Source: Ifrita kowaldi (taxonomy: Eukaryota; Chordata; Aves; Passeriformes; Cinclosomatidae). From it: a DNA stretch of 64,000 nucleotides. The notes under the pieces were generated by a model, which was not told the origin of the DNA, made no database searches, and saw nothing but the letters and a program-made list of their open reading frames with translations. Below, one piece after another: positions 36,633-47,170 of this stretch. Positions within the stretch are counted from its first letter, which is position 1, and each line of letters opens with the position of its first letter. A program made the position numbers and the translations under genes. The stretch lies in contig VZRS01002624.1 in the NCBI GenBank assembly GCA_013398055.1, forward strand, positions 1-64,000. The letters run 5' to 3'.

Positions 36633-39600
36633 AAATACGGTGGTATAACAGCCCCGAGACAGTTGGTTTTGATGCCTTATAGGAAACATTTCTTAATGTG
36701 AATGTCCATCATCAGCCTGTATGTGTAAAAACCTAAATATTACCGCTCTCTTGCCTGTTTCTAAGCATTTCTCAAGGACTTGCTAGTCATAGCATGTTAC
36801 AATTTTAAGGTACTAGTAAATTAAGTAGTATCAGAATTTTCCTAGGCACTGGAATTCAGCTCTTATTTTAAGCTGCATTCCCTCTCATGGTTTTGGCAGC
36901 ACAGCTCTCAATCTCCCAGTCATTTCCCAGGTTTAAGAATGGATAGTCACACAGATGACAGACCATTTCCAGTTGTCAGCCTGGCTGTGGTCGTGATGTT
37001 TCAGAAAGGAGGAGAATGTAACAGACTTGGACAGTTCCACATCAGTGGATCTCAGGGCTAGAGAACATTTTGGCACACAGTTAATTATTGGTGTGAGCTG
37101 ATGATAATCCTGTCCTGTCTTTCAGGACTCTCTGCTCTAGACTTGTGTCATGCTGATGGTTTCAGTTTTAGGATGCAGTGTGTTTTTAGGAATAAAAAAT
37201 ACACCGAAGGAGGGATTTTAATATAAGATGTTGCTGAGATCTTACGCTATTTGAAAGGATTGCTTTATGTAACAGGTCTCAAGAAGCTCGATAAGTTAAT
37301 TCTGGTGAATTTTGTCTTGCATTATCATTCTGAAATTCTTAAAGGAAATAAAGATGGAAAGAAGTAAGACTTTTTCATTGACCTTGGTAAGCCTATTTAC
37401 CAAAACAATAGGGTGGGGTTTTTTTGGAGAGAGGGTGGTGGTTAGTTTGGTGTTGAGTTTTTTCCTCCATGAGGAAATCTAAAGAAACTACTCTGCAAAT
37501 TTGGTCCCTAAGTACATGGTATATTTGCAGCATGATAAAAGTCATAAATTACCTACTTTATTTGCAACAGCAGAAACCAACATTGACTGGAGACGATATT
37601 TAAAAATAACAAAATGGATGTTTTCTTAATTCTAGATTCAAAACCTTTTGCCGTCTTCAATTTTTCTGTGAAATTATAGCCTATCACCTTTAAACACAGT
37701 CCATTTGCTAATCATTGTATGTGACTACAGCCCTTCCTCTGTAATACTATCTATCCTCCCTTGTTTGCTGTGAAGAGGTGAGTTTGTTTTTGCTAAATTG
37801 ACTAGGAAATACTGAGGAAGGAAAATATTAAATACTTTTAAATTGTTGCTAAAAGGCAGCCTAATGCAGGTCAGAAACTGTATGTTCCCTTGTAATTTGT
37901 CTTTAAATTAGCAAAACCAGTGGCAACTGCTGGCATAGTAATTCCTATTTCTCTTCTATAGAATAATTAGATATTTTCCTTACATTTCAGATAAGCTGAA
38001 CTTGTGTGAAATTTGCAGAAAGTCAAAATAGAGTGGTCCTAAAAACAAGAGTTACCAAATGTTTACTTGTTAGACTAATACAGACCTATATGTTTCAGTT
38101 CATTTTCCTTATTAAAAATACTTCAAGACACATATCAAATTGGTGGACAATGAACAGTTACTGAAGCTCATTTTGAGGAAAGAAAAGAGGAAGACTGTGT
38201 CAACACATTTTTAAAAAAGACTTTGCAATCTGTCTCAATAGTATTCTTTTTATTCTCCAAACACAAGAACTATAATTTCAGAATAATTATTAATCTAATC
38301 TGTGTTCATTATGCCAAAGCTTTGTACAAATTCAAGTTAGAAGATGTATCTCAGGAAACTGACATTCATTAGCTGCATGCATCAAGAATGTGGTAAAGCA
38401 CTCTTCAGTTTCTTCTATGAAAAGACTTACTTGATTAGAATTTAGTGTGGGAGCAGAGCAATAGTCTGAAAACCAGAAAAAGGATATGAACAAGATGGCT
38501 TCTTGTGATCCATGGTGACCAACATACTGATGGACATCTGGTTTTCCTTTATTTGTTTATACTCCCTTTCTCTGTCTTAATAACTTTTCCATAAAAACAA
38601 ACCCATAAGCAATTCCATGCTACAGTTCAAAGAATTCTATTTTAAAAGTTGGAGAAAGAAACACATTTTTATTGTAAATGCCAGTGTGATGCAGCATCAG
38701 TGTATGCTCCTGTGACACCACAGGCAGGACTAATCTCACCTGGCTTTAGCCATCTCAGTATCTCTGATTCTGGAAGGAATACATCCTGGAGGAGGTCATG
38801 GGACTCCACTGAATGAAGAGTTTGACTGAGTCAAGGGTGCTGTGACTAATTCCCTTGTCCGCTTTTAGAAAAACCTAAGATTTGGCCAATAAAATGTCCC
38901 ACCATAAGTGTTTCCAAGAACTCTGGCTACATCCAATTTGGTTTATGTTCCAATAACAAAGTAAAAGAATAACAGAGACTCAAGACACAGCTTTCAGTAG
39001 GAATGCAACAATGTGTAACACCATTTGTCTCATCTACAGAGTTTTCTGCTACAGTAATAATGACCTATATAGAAAAAAGTCATTTGTAGTCTGTGTTCAT
39101 GTGCATTCTATATTGCCTACAGTACTGCCTGGAAGTAGGAGGAAAGAATCACTCTGTAGTTTGTTTGAATATCAAGGATAAGATTAATTAGCTCTAATAA
39201 AACTGCTGTTTAGATAACAAGAACTTCTTCTTCCAAGGTTGTGAAATACTTGCATAGCTCAGCAGCTGGAAAATATCTTCAGATGCTTCCACAATATTTA
39301 TATTGTTTGTAGGAAGAGAACTTAATTAATTTTCCTTGTCACTGGAAACTTTCTGCAGAGTTTAAGGCAATCTTGATATCATCGCTTCTTTGAGAGTGAT
39401 CAAGATGTTAGAGAATTTGTCAGCAAGTCATAACTTTTATGCCTTTCTCTGCTCAAGTGTTTGGGTTTTTTTAATAGTGAAGAATTCAATTCAAAATTAA
39501 AAAGAACAGAAGAATTGCTCATGAAACACAAGGACATGCAAATTCTGAAATAAAAAAATAATGTCTTTTTTATATGCCTAGGTATAGTTTCTAATGAATG

Positions 39601-40371
39601 TCATACATAAGGAATAAGAAGGCATTAGGATAACAACGCTACATCAATGCACACTGCAACCATATTTATTCTATTAAGTCCACAAAACGAAACTTTTTCT
39701 TCCTGTATTGCAAACCTGAAGTGAAGCTCCACTATCACTGCTAATTCAGGGTCACTAAATGCCTAATAAGCAAGCTGTGCTACCCACTACACTTATTTTT
39801 GCTCTTCCATAAATTTACAAATACAACTTAAAATTTATTCCTCTTAACTTGTTAGATTGAGCATAAAGGTTGAACTTATTCTCAAACCTGACAAACAAAC
39901 TTCCACTGATAGCCTGCTGTTCCCTAAGAGTCAGGAGCCAAAGGGAAAAGTACAACAACCATTGCCCAGACCCATGGAGCAGCAAGGTGAGCAGGACAGA
40001 CTCAGAGACAGTGGCCAGCTCCAACTAAATTCAGATAATGAAGCAGCATCACTGTGATGAGACAGATCTGAGGTCAAGGACAAAGTCAGGCTGGATTTTT
40101 TCCGTATGTTCACCAGTCATCATCATTGTCATCATTACAATTAGTGCTGCACTTCTTAGAGATTATGTCAGCGCTTCATTAGTTAGAAAGACCCTCTTTG
40201 CTCTAAACCTATGGGATGAGTTAAAAAGCTAAAGAGAGTCTGTGGGAAGCAGGGATTATTCTGCCCATTTTCAGAACTCTGAAGTGGAAGTATGATCACG
40301 TGAATGATCTGCTGTCGTCCTTGGAGACAGAGGTTTGGGAGATAATGTTCAATTTTTCTCTGCAGCTACCT
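36633..40371. other. Non-coding stretch, no gene recognised
   Basis: AT-rich sequence with only short chance frames. At 39985 a good donor-like CAAG|GTGAGC occurs within a 66-codon frame (39857-40057), without other support. No repeat recognised. Confidence 0.5.
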
Positions 40372-41140
40372 TTCCTAAAGTAGGATCCTTACCACCCTCA
40401 TAGTAAAGAATTTCTTCCTAATATCTAATCTAATCCTATCCTCTCTCATTTAAAGCCATTACCTCCCAATCGTTCATTATGGTCCGTTTACAGCCCTCTC
40501 CAGCTTTCTCGTAGGTTCCTTTCAGGTACTGGATGGCTGTAATGAGATTTTCCTGAAGCCTTCTCTTTTTCATCCTGAAAACTCCAACTCTCCCAGCCTG
40601 TCTTCACAGGAGAGGTGCTCACACCCTGGTCATCTTTGTCTTCCTGTTCTGGACTTACTCTAGCGGGTCCATGTTCTTCTTATGTTGGAGGACCCAGAGC
40701 TGGATGCAGTATTCCAGGTGGGGTCTCACAAGACTGGAATAGAGGGGCTGAATCACCTGCCTTGACCTGTTGGCCATGCCTCTTTAGATGCAGCTCAAGA
40801 TAAGTTGGCTTTCTGGGCAGCAAATGCACATTTCTGGCTCATGTCGAGCTTCTTTTCCACCAATGCCTCCAAGTTTTTCTCCCCAGGGCTGTTCTCAATC
40901 CATTCTCTGCCCAACCTGTACTTGTGCTTGGGATTGTCCCAACCCAGGTGCAAAACGCTGCACTTGGTCTCATTGAACTTCATGAGATTTGCATGCGCCC
41001 CCCGCTCAAGCCTGTCAGGGTCGTTCTGCGGGGCATCCCTTCCCTCCAGCGTGTCGACTACGTTACACAGCTTGCTGTCATCGGCAAACTGGCTGAGGGT
41101 GCACTCAAAACCACTGCCCCTGTCACCAACAAAGGTGCCT
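40372..41140 (-). mobile_element. CR1 LINE fragment, reverse-transcriptase C-terminal part
   Basis: The minus strand encodes the end of the CR1 reverse transcriptase and following region. A 142-codon frame (41223-40795) carries TFVGDRGSGFECTLSQFADD, where FADD is the catalytic palm motif, then SKLCNVVDTLEGRDA, NLMKFNETKCSVLHLGWDNP, KHKYRLGREWIENSPGEKN and LDMSQKCAFAAQKAN. The plus-strand text downstream (ACCAGAGCTGGATGCAGTAT-type words, read leftwards to CCACCCTCATAGTAAAG) covers the rest of the 3' half. The last 200 bp or so of a normal CR1 3' end are absent on the left. The 5' end is truncated near 41140, where similarity stops. The frame is broken beyond 40795. Confidence 0.9.
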
Positions 41141-43202
41141 AACGAAGTGTGCTGTGCACTTCCCATAGAGATGGAAAGGGGAGGAGACAATAAAGACAAC
41201 TGCTTGGTCAACCCATAAGGCAAAACACTTTTAAAATTAAGTGCTAGAAACAGTACATCCCTTATGGAAGAAAATAGCAGTCTATTTAATTATTGAATAT
41301 ATTATGGAGTGATAGTTTGTCAAAACCATATAAAGCCTTTTCATAAAGTCTTTTAACCTATTTCTGCACGGCCTATTTCTGCACGGCCTATTTCTACATA
41401 TACTTAAACCTATCCATCTTATACAGTATGAAATTTGCATCCATCTTTGATAGTAATTAAGCTTTGGATTTAAGTTAGAACTGAATCAGATAGAAAAGGG
41501 GACATTTTTTAAGGTGCAAGCACAATTCATTTAAGACATTTGAACATAATTAAGTGTTTTCTTCCATACATGTTTTGAAGTTATTAAATGTGTTTATTTT
41601 GCAATGAACTCAAAGAATGCTGACATAGCACTAATATTAAGGCTTTCAATAATATATTTTAACTGCAGAAAATAATCTTTCTATAACTTATTTCACTGTT
41701 ATTTCTAAATATTTTTAGCTTAGATTTTAACAATGACATAATATTGTTCTATTAGAAGGGAAGAGGCTTTCAAAGAAATATTCTTCACACACTTCTGCAA
41801 AAGCACTAAATGGTTTTCTCCAGTTTCATGTAAGACAGCAGACGTGTTATGCGTCTATTTGGGCTCTTAATTCTAATTCTTGGGCAGCTACAAAATGTTT
41901 TCTAAAGTCAGCCTGTTCTATCTGAAAAATTTTTTTTTTTTTTTGGTGCTAGATAAGTAAGAGCCCTCCGCACAGCTTTATGGAATTACAGGCTGTGAGG
42001 CAAGCATTTTGCATGTTGAACAAATTTGCAACAGACTTCAAGGAAGTTGGGAGCCATCATGCAAAAGAATTTCATAAAACTCAACTGACTTCAACTGAAA
42101 TAAATGGGAGGCTTTCCTTTGACTTCAATGGAAGTTGAAACAGATGCAGAAGGGGCACTTATAAGGAGAAAAAAACTAGTTAATTTAGGATTTTTGAACA
42201 TAATTAAAGAACTATTCCATTATTCACATATATGAATGCCAACTTGTTGTACCATGTCTTTTATGATTAACAATGGTTGGATAGTATCCAAATTAAAATT
42301 CTGGCTACTTCTGGCTATCTGGCTTAAATGCAATGAAACGTAACGTGCCAGATTCTTGCAATACAATCTGTGCGTGCCAAGGATGATCTTTCTACATCAT
42401 ATGCAGTTATTTTACATAGGATGAGTTTGGAAAGGCGGGATGTCCACACTGCTATTAGGAAATATTTTTATCATACAATGGTGTCAGTGTAACATGTTCA
42501 GCAAAAAAACTGACTCTGATTATAAGGACGTATGAACATTACTTCATGCATTGCCTAAACTTGCACAAGAATAGCCTCTTCCACAGCCAGAATACTTGAA
42601 GATACTCTCTGAGCAGAACCATACTGCCCTCTGTCCCACAAATACTCAAAACCAGATGTACAAACACATGTAATTCTGCGTAGTCCTACACAGTTCACTA
42701 AAACTACCATATTTTCACTCTGTGCTTTATTCAAAGTAATTGCCTCTTCCATGTGTATGGTTTTATAATACTCCAGTGTATCACTGTGGCAGTGATAAAA
42801 CTTGTAAATTGCATGCAGACATATTTGAGGTATTTTATTTTAAGGGTCCCCCAAAGATATTGTTCCTAGACCATGGCTGGTTTAGCCACACTATCACTGT
42901 TTCTACCTCCTGTACCATGTTAAATATAAAGTCTTATTCTTCCATAAGTGTCTCACAGTCTTGTCTCCCTAATCATCCTTATCTCTCTTAGCATCTGGAC
43001 ATAAATTTTTTCTCCCATTGGCTGCAACACTATAACTTTCCCTGTATTAGGTACAGCTGCAAGGAATCATGTCTTATATTTTTTCCCCTGCTGCTCCTGA
43101 TAGTTGGAAAGTGCTCTCTTCAATCACCTGCAAAGCCTCAGTCATCTTTCTTCAAATCCTTATTAAAACTTTCTTACTCTGATTTCTTTAAAAAAAAAAA
43201 AA
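41141..43202. other. Non-coding stretch with a short tandem repeat and old repeat trace
   Basis: No gene recognised. A 15-bp tandem repeat is at 41357-41400. The pair GAAATAAATGGGAGG and TTTGACTTCAATGGAAG at 42070-42145 resembles the ancient amniote repeat noted at 1800-1860. T-rich and A-rich homopolymers lie at about 41929-41944 and 43189-43202. Confidence 0.45.
41357..41400. repeat. 15-bp tandem repeat, about 2.9 copies
   Basis: CCTATTTCTGCACGG is repeated exactly at 41357-41371 and 41372-41386. A third, partial and slightly diverged copy (CCTATTTCTACATA) runs to 41400. Confidence 0.9.
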
Positions 43203-43219
43203 NNNNNNNNNNNNNNNNN
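43203..43219. other. Assembly gap of 17 N inside poly(A)
   Basis: Seventeen N lie between a 14-base A run on the left and a 10-base A run on the right. The homopolymer probably could not be read through. The true length and any insertion are unknown. Confidence 0.95.
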
Positions 43220-44499
43220 AAAAAAAAAAGATAGAAAACCAAGCAAGCTTCTGGAAGAATATGGCTGCCTGAGTGCAAGGGCTTGGTTATGGAAATACAG
43301 AAACAAATGCTTCTTTCTATTTTCTGGGCAACTTAAAGCCTGTTGGGTTAATTTGCATACTGAAGTTTGAGGTCCATACTTTTTACTTCCTTCCTGGGCA
43401 TAGTAGACCAGCCTTAATGGCAAGTGTCAGTCAACAAATGTCAATGTCAGAAGGAAGGAGATATCATAAATAGAAAGCAAAGTACAGATTTGTTCTGATG
43501 GATTTGATGGGATCTCTTCAGAAGTTGCATTTTGGTCCCACATGATCATATTCCTCCTATTGATAATCTCAGTGATCACATTTGCCATTGTACAGCAAGA
43601 GACATAACTATTTATAATAGCTGATGAAATAAGAACTATATTTACTTATCTTTTTATAGTGACAAGATGAAGCCATTTAGTCAGCACTTAAAAACTTGCA
43701 GAAAAGAACAAAACCTTTAAGAATTTTATTTTGAAGCTTAATTCAGGATGATATCAGGATTTAATACCCTACCTTCAATCTAGCAAGGGATGTTTTTGCA
43801 GGTACCTCAATGTTTGCAAGGCTGTGTGACTCATGAGCAAATTGCTTTCATGGTTGGGTTGCATTCACACAAGTCAGCGTGTGAATTTTACATGCAGATC
43901 AACAAGATGGGACAGATTTAGGTGAGGGCATATTTATATAAGGGATTTGAATATGGGCATGGAAGAGCAGAAAGCAAAATAGCTGCGATGGTACATTTGC
44001 TACTTTAGGCAGAAATTGCTCACAATCATATTGAAGAAACTTTAAAGAGACTAAATTCATACAAGGCATTAAATAGGATTTTGTCAGAGAGCTTGTGATA
44101 GAAGCTGAAAGCCAGTGACATCAAAAATCCTTAACTAAATATGGATTGATGTCATGTGTTAATCCTTCACTTACAGCAAATGATGTGGACCTCATCCCAA
44201 AGATGGCAACCAGCCACATTAGCCTCTCCAGTGAGGTACAAAATGCCACTGAGCTTTAGAGTGTAAAGGGAAACTATGTGCATATAGTTCAAATAGAAAT
44301 AAAACACAGCACATTTTGCACTGTCTCCTACTAACGCAACACGTGCGCAACATGGCATATTGATGTTCCACACTGAAAATCCATTGCTTAAGAGGTGAGG
44401 GGTGAATACAGAACTTTGGTTATTAAGAAGACATTGCTTAAAGGATAAGAAGATGATGAAGCACCCAAGCTAATAGAATTCAGAAGAAAGGGAGATTGG
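43220..44499. other. Non-coding stretch, no gene recognised
   Basis: AT-rich sequence between the N gap and a CR1 fragment. No gene, repeat or regulatory motif recognised. Confidence 0.5.
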
Positions 44500-44858
44500 G
44501 CAAAGAAAGGAAATTGAGTGTGTCAAGCAGGACTTTCCCATGGTGAACCTGAGCTGGCTGTGGCAAATGCCTGCATAGGCTTTCAGGTGTTATTCTAGAA
44601 CTCACAGAATAATCTTCTTCATATTCTGCCAAGCACTGAATGGAGACTGACAGGCCTGTGGTGACCAGTGTCACTCCATTTGCCTTTCTTGAAGATTGGG
44701 ACATTTGCCAGCTTTTAATCACCTGGGAACTCTTAGATCCCTTACACTCTTGAAAAATCCATTGACAGAAGTTTCACAATGATATCTGCCAGATCTTTGA
44801 GTACCCTGGGATAAATCTCACCTGGTCCCATAGACTTATAGGGTATAAAATATTAGGG
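44500..44858 (-). mobile_element. CR1 LINE fragment, reverse-transcriptase N-terminal part (downstream half)
   Basis: Minus-strand translation with frameshifts gives CR1 reverse-transcriptase landmarks. These are KSMGPGEIYPRVLKDL-like and PIFKKGKWSD-like segments, then the 'HRPVSL' box, then MKKIIL, HLKAYAGICHSQLRFTMGKS and CLTHSISF (compare the CR1 'GHSQHGFTKGKSCLTNLISF'). Several stop codons interrupt it. It is continuous with 45463-45745 once the 599-bp insertion between them is removed. The 3' half of the element is missing to the left. Confidence 0.8.
44854..44858. repeat. Target-site duplication TAGGG, left copy
   Basis: TAGGG directly precedes the LTR-like insertion and recurs at 45458-45462 directly after it. 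Confidence 0.75.
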
Positions 44859-45457
44859 TTGTGGGGGTTAAAGGGCGGTTGGAGGCAGCTGCTGTGTACC
44901 CCAAATTGTCTCTTGACAGGGACAATTCAGGTGCAGTCAGGCTGCGAGCATCTACTCCTCCTGCCTTGCGCTGCTGTTGGTGCTGGCAGAAGACATCCCC
45001 ACACCCAAGCTGGATAGCTCAGTATTACCAGAGACAAGGAGCCGAGGAGGGCACTCCGCTGTCAGTGTTCCACAGACAAGGTTAAACCCTCTGCAGAGAT
45101 GACCAGGCAAACAGAGAACAACGTGGCCCGCGCTCCCTTTCCACAGTGTTCAACGGCCAGTACCCTGAGGGCACAGGGGCGGTACAGGGCGGGCCCAGGG
45201 AAGGGAGCCAATGGGCAGGGAAGGGGCGGAGTAGGGACCAGGTGAAGGGAGCAGCCACACAGGCTGCTGGGAGAGGGAGTTTCCCTTAAAGGGAGCCTGG
45301 GGGAGTAAGGTTACATTTCATCTGCCAGGAATTGTGGGGGAGGCCTTTCCTTTACAGAGGTGAGAAGGTATTTTTCAAATGCCTAAGTTTTTCCACCAGC
45401 GGGCCCCAGCCCCTTTAGAGTTCCTTGGGTCACCAGCTGGCCCAGTGACCCCAACAA
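44859..45457. mobile_element. LTR-like insertion (solo LTR) inside a CR1
   Basis: A 599-bp GC-rich block begins TTGTGGGGGTTAAAGGGC and ends GTGACCCCAACAA. The termini are imperfect inverted repeats (TTGTGGGGGT against TTGTTGGGGT), and it is flanked by perfect 5-bp duplications TAGGG. It interrupts CR1 coding sequence cleanly. It carries promoter-like motifs: GC boxes at 45176-45182, 45187-45193 and 45223-45231, and a CCAAT box at 45208-45212. No gag, pol or env sequence is present. Transcription direction is uncertain: CCAAT and the GC boxes read on the plus strand, but no AATAAA follows. An LTR is the best reading; a DNA transposon with short inverted repeats is less likely. Confidence 0.7.
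45176..45231 (+). promoter_or_regulatory. GC-box/CCAAT cluster inside the LTR
   Basis: Three GC boxes (GGGGCGG, GGGCGGG, GGGGCGGAG) and one CCAAT at 45208-45212 within 56 bp. The G runs at 45176-45179, 45187-45189, 45191-45193 and 45198-45200, with loops of 7, 1 and 4 bases, also meet the usual G-quadruplex pattern. The cluster would suit a retroviral U3 promoter. Activity cannot be judged from sequence. Confidence 0.45.
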
Positions 45458-45462
45458 TAGGG
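45458..45462. repeat. Target-site duplication TAGGG, right copy
   Basis: Second copy of the 5-bp duplication. CR1 sequence resumes after it. Confidence 0.75.
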
Positions 45463-45745
45463 AACCAGCTAGTGCAGCAAATCCAACCCAAATTTGGGCC
45501 TTGGCTGGGACCTTCTCGTTCTCGCAGTCGTGGTTGCCCATCTCAGGGCTTGTAGGGTCTCAAAGCTCATCACTGGTATTGAAAACCAAGGCAATGAAGG
45601 CATTAAACCTCTCTGCCTCAACCTTGTCCCTGTTCGTGAGGTGCTCATGTTCATCGTGTAACAGGTCAATGTTATTTCCTAACTGCATTTTGCTATTAAT
45701 ATACTTTTAATTTGATATTTTGATTGTCCCCCACAGCCCAATCTG
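45463..45745 (-). mobile_element. CR1 LINE fragment, region before the reverse transcriptase (upstream half)
   Basis: Read on the minus strand, the frame gives LHDEHEHLTNRDKVEAERFN then AFIALVFNTSDEL. This is the CR1 segment 'HLTNRDKAEVFNAFFASVFN' that precedes the reverse-transcriptase core. Further upstream, GGGGACAATCAAAATATC and AAAAGTATATTAATAGCAAA match the equivalent part of the CR1 copy at 22088-22136, so the two copies are close relatives. The right edge is where that similarity fades. Confidence 0.8.
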
Positions 45746-46632
45746 ATCAGTGTCCTAAAAATTGCAGCAACATGAGACCAAGAAAAGCTTTCTGGACCAG
45801 AGTCCAGTCCCTTTTTCTTATAAGCACTATAACATATAGTATGTTTTCATCAAGTTAATAGACTCCTTATACAAATCCTTATACACATCCAAATGTTCCT
45901 GCTGATAAGGACAGAGTAGAGTATATTCAGCCTTTGTACACTTTTATTTATTTCTCAATCAACACACTAACACGTAGAAGGTTATATGGAAAATATGTCT
46001 TTAGTAGAATAACGATGTGCTGATAAACTTCAGTCAGAGGAAGTCTGAAATACAGCTCTGTGCCTATTTTATCTGCATGTTTTCTCTAAAAATCGTTGCA
46101 TATTTGAACCAGAGTTTTTTGCAGGGGGAAATTGCTGTTGCCTGAACTTCTGAAAATGAAGGGGGATCATAGTGCTTTTAAAAGGAGTGTTAGGAAAGCC
46201 TTGTATGTAAATCACCAGGAGCACGTGCAAGTGTGTTTGTCCATCCATGGGTATGCCAATGCATGTGACAGAAAGAGAGAGAGGGGCAGAAAAGGAGAAG
46301 GGGAAGAGGACGAGAGCTTCTAAAAGGGCATGAGCCAACATCTGAATACTGAGAGAGGAAGTAACGAATTCTGAAACTTGTGGGGTTTTTTAAAGCTATG
46401 CTAGCTGGAAGAATGCTGATGTAGTTTTATCTGGGACTCTGCATGTGACTATCAGAATCTGCAATGGCGTTTTAGACTGGTCTTAATGGATAGCTGAGTT
46501 TTACAATATCCATCAATAGTTTATGATATACAGAAATAGACTGGAAGAAGAAAGCTCTGTTTATGTACTAGCTTGGTTTGAAAAGAGATACAAACAATAG
46601 AAATGCCACTAAACTGATTTATCTCATTTCAG

Positions 46633-46683
46633 TAGATTTTAGACAACATAGTCTAGCCCTGTTGAGGATTGGGTTTCTGGCTG
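46633..46683 (+). other. Candidate 51-bp exon (unverified)
   Basis: A good acceptor (TGATTTATCTCATTTCAG) ends at 46632 and a good donor (CTG|GTAAGTG) follows 46683. One frame is open through it and reads DFRQHSLALLRIGFLAG. Its length is a multiple of three, as a cassette exon would be. No partner exon or known family is recognised, so chance is a real possibility. Confidence 0.12.
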
Positions 46684-47148
46684 GTAAGTGTGTTTTATTC
46701 CAACTCTTTAAGTACCAGGATAGTCTTCCTTCTTCTTTCTCTGCATTACAGCAGTCATATCAGACGTGGATTTGCCATTATTTGTAAATCACGAAGGAGC
46801 TTTAGCTTAGGGCAGAAGTCTGGTGTGTTGAAATTTTAGACAGACTTAAAGGAAGTGTGTTAGTGCAGTAAAACATTTCTCATGAACTTGTGAACCTGTA
46901 GGTCTTACAGATTTGTCTCTCATGGTTTATTGTATAAATGGTATGTACACTTTATTTATTAAGTATATGTCAAAATTATGCATATCTTTCACATAAAATA
47001 TATCTCCAGATGCATCCAAATATAAGATGCGTCTAAGAAGGCAAGGAATGTGCTAAAAGGAAAAAATTTGTCTCTGTGCTTTAAATAGCATTTCTGAGTG
47101 CCATCTATCCCTCTTTTTAATGAAAGAAAACAGTGTTGTTTAGTCAAA

Positions 47149-47170
47149 GGCCTCTGTCAGGCCTCTGTCA
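47149..47170. repeat. 11-bp direct tandem duplication
   Basis: GGCCTCTGTCA occurs twice without a spacer. This is a short replication-slippage-type duplication. Confidence 0.85.
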
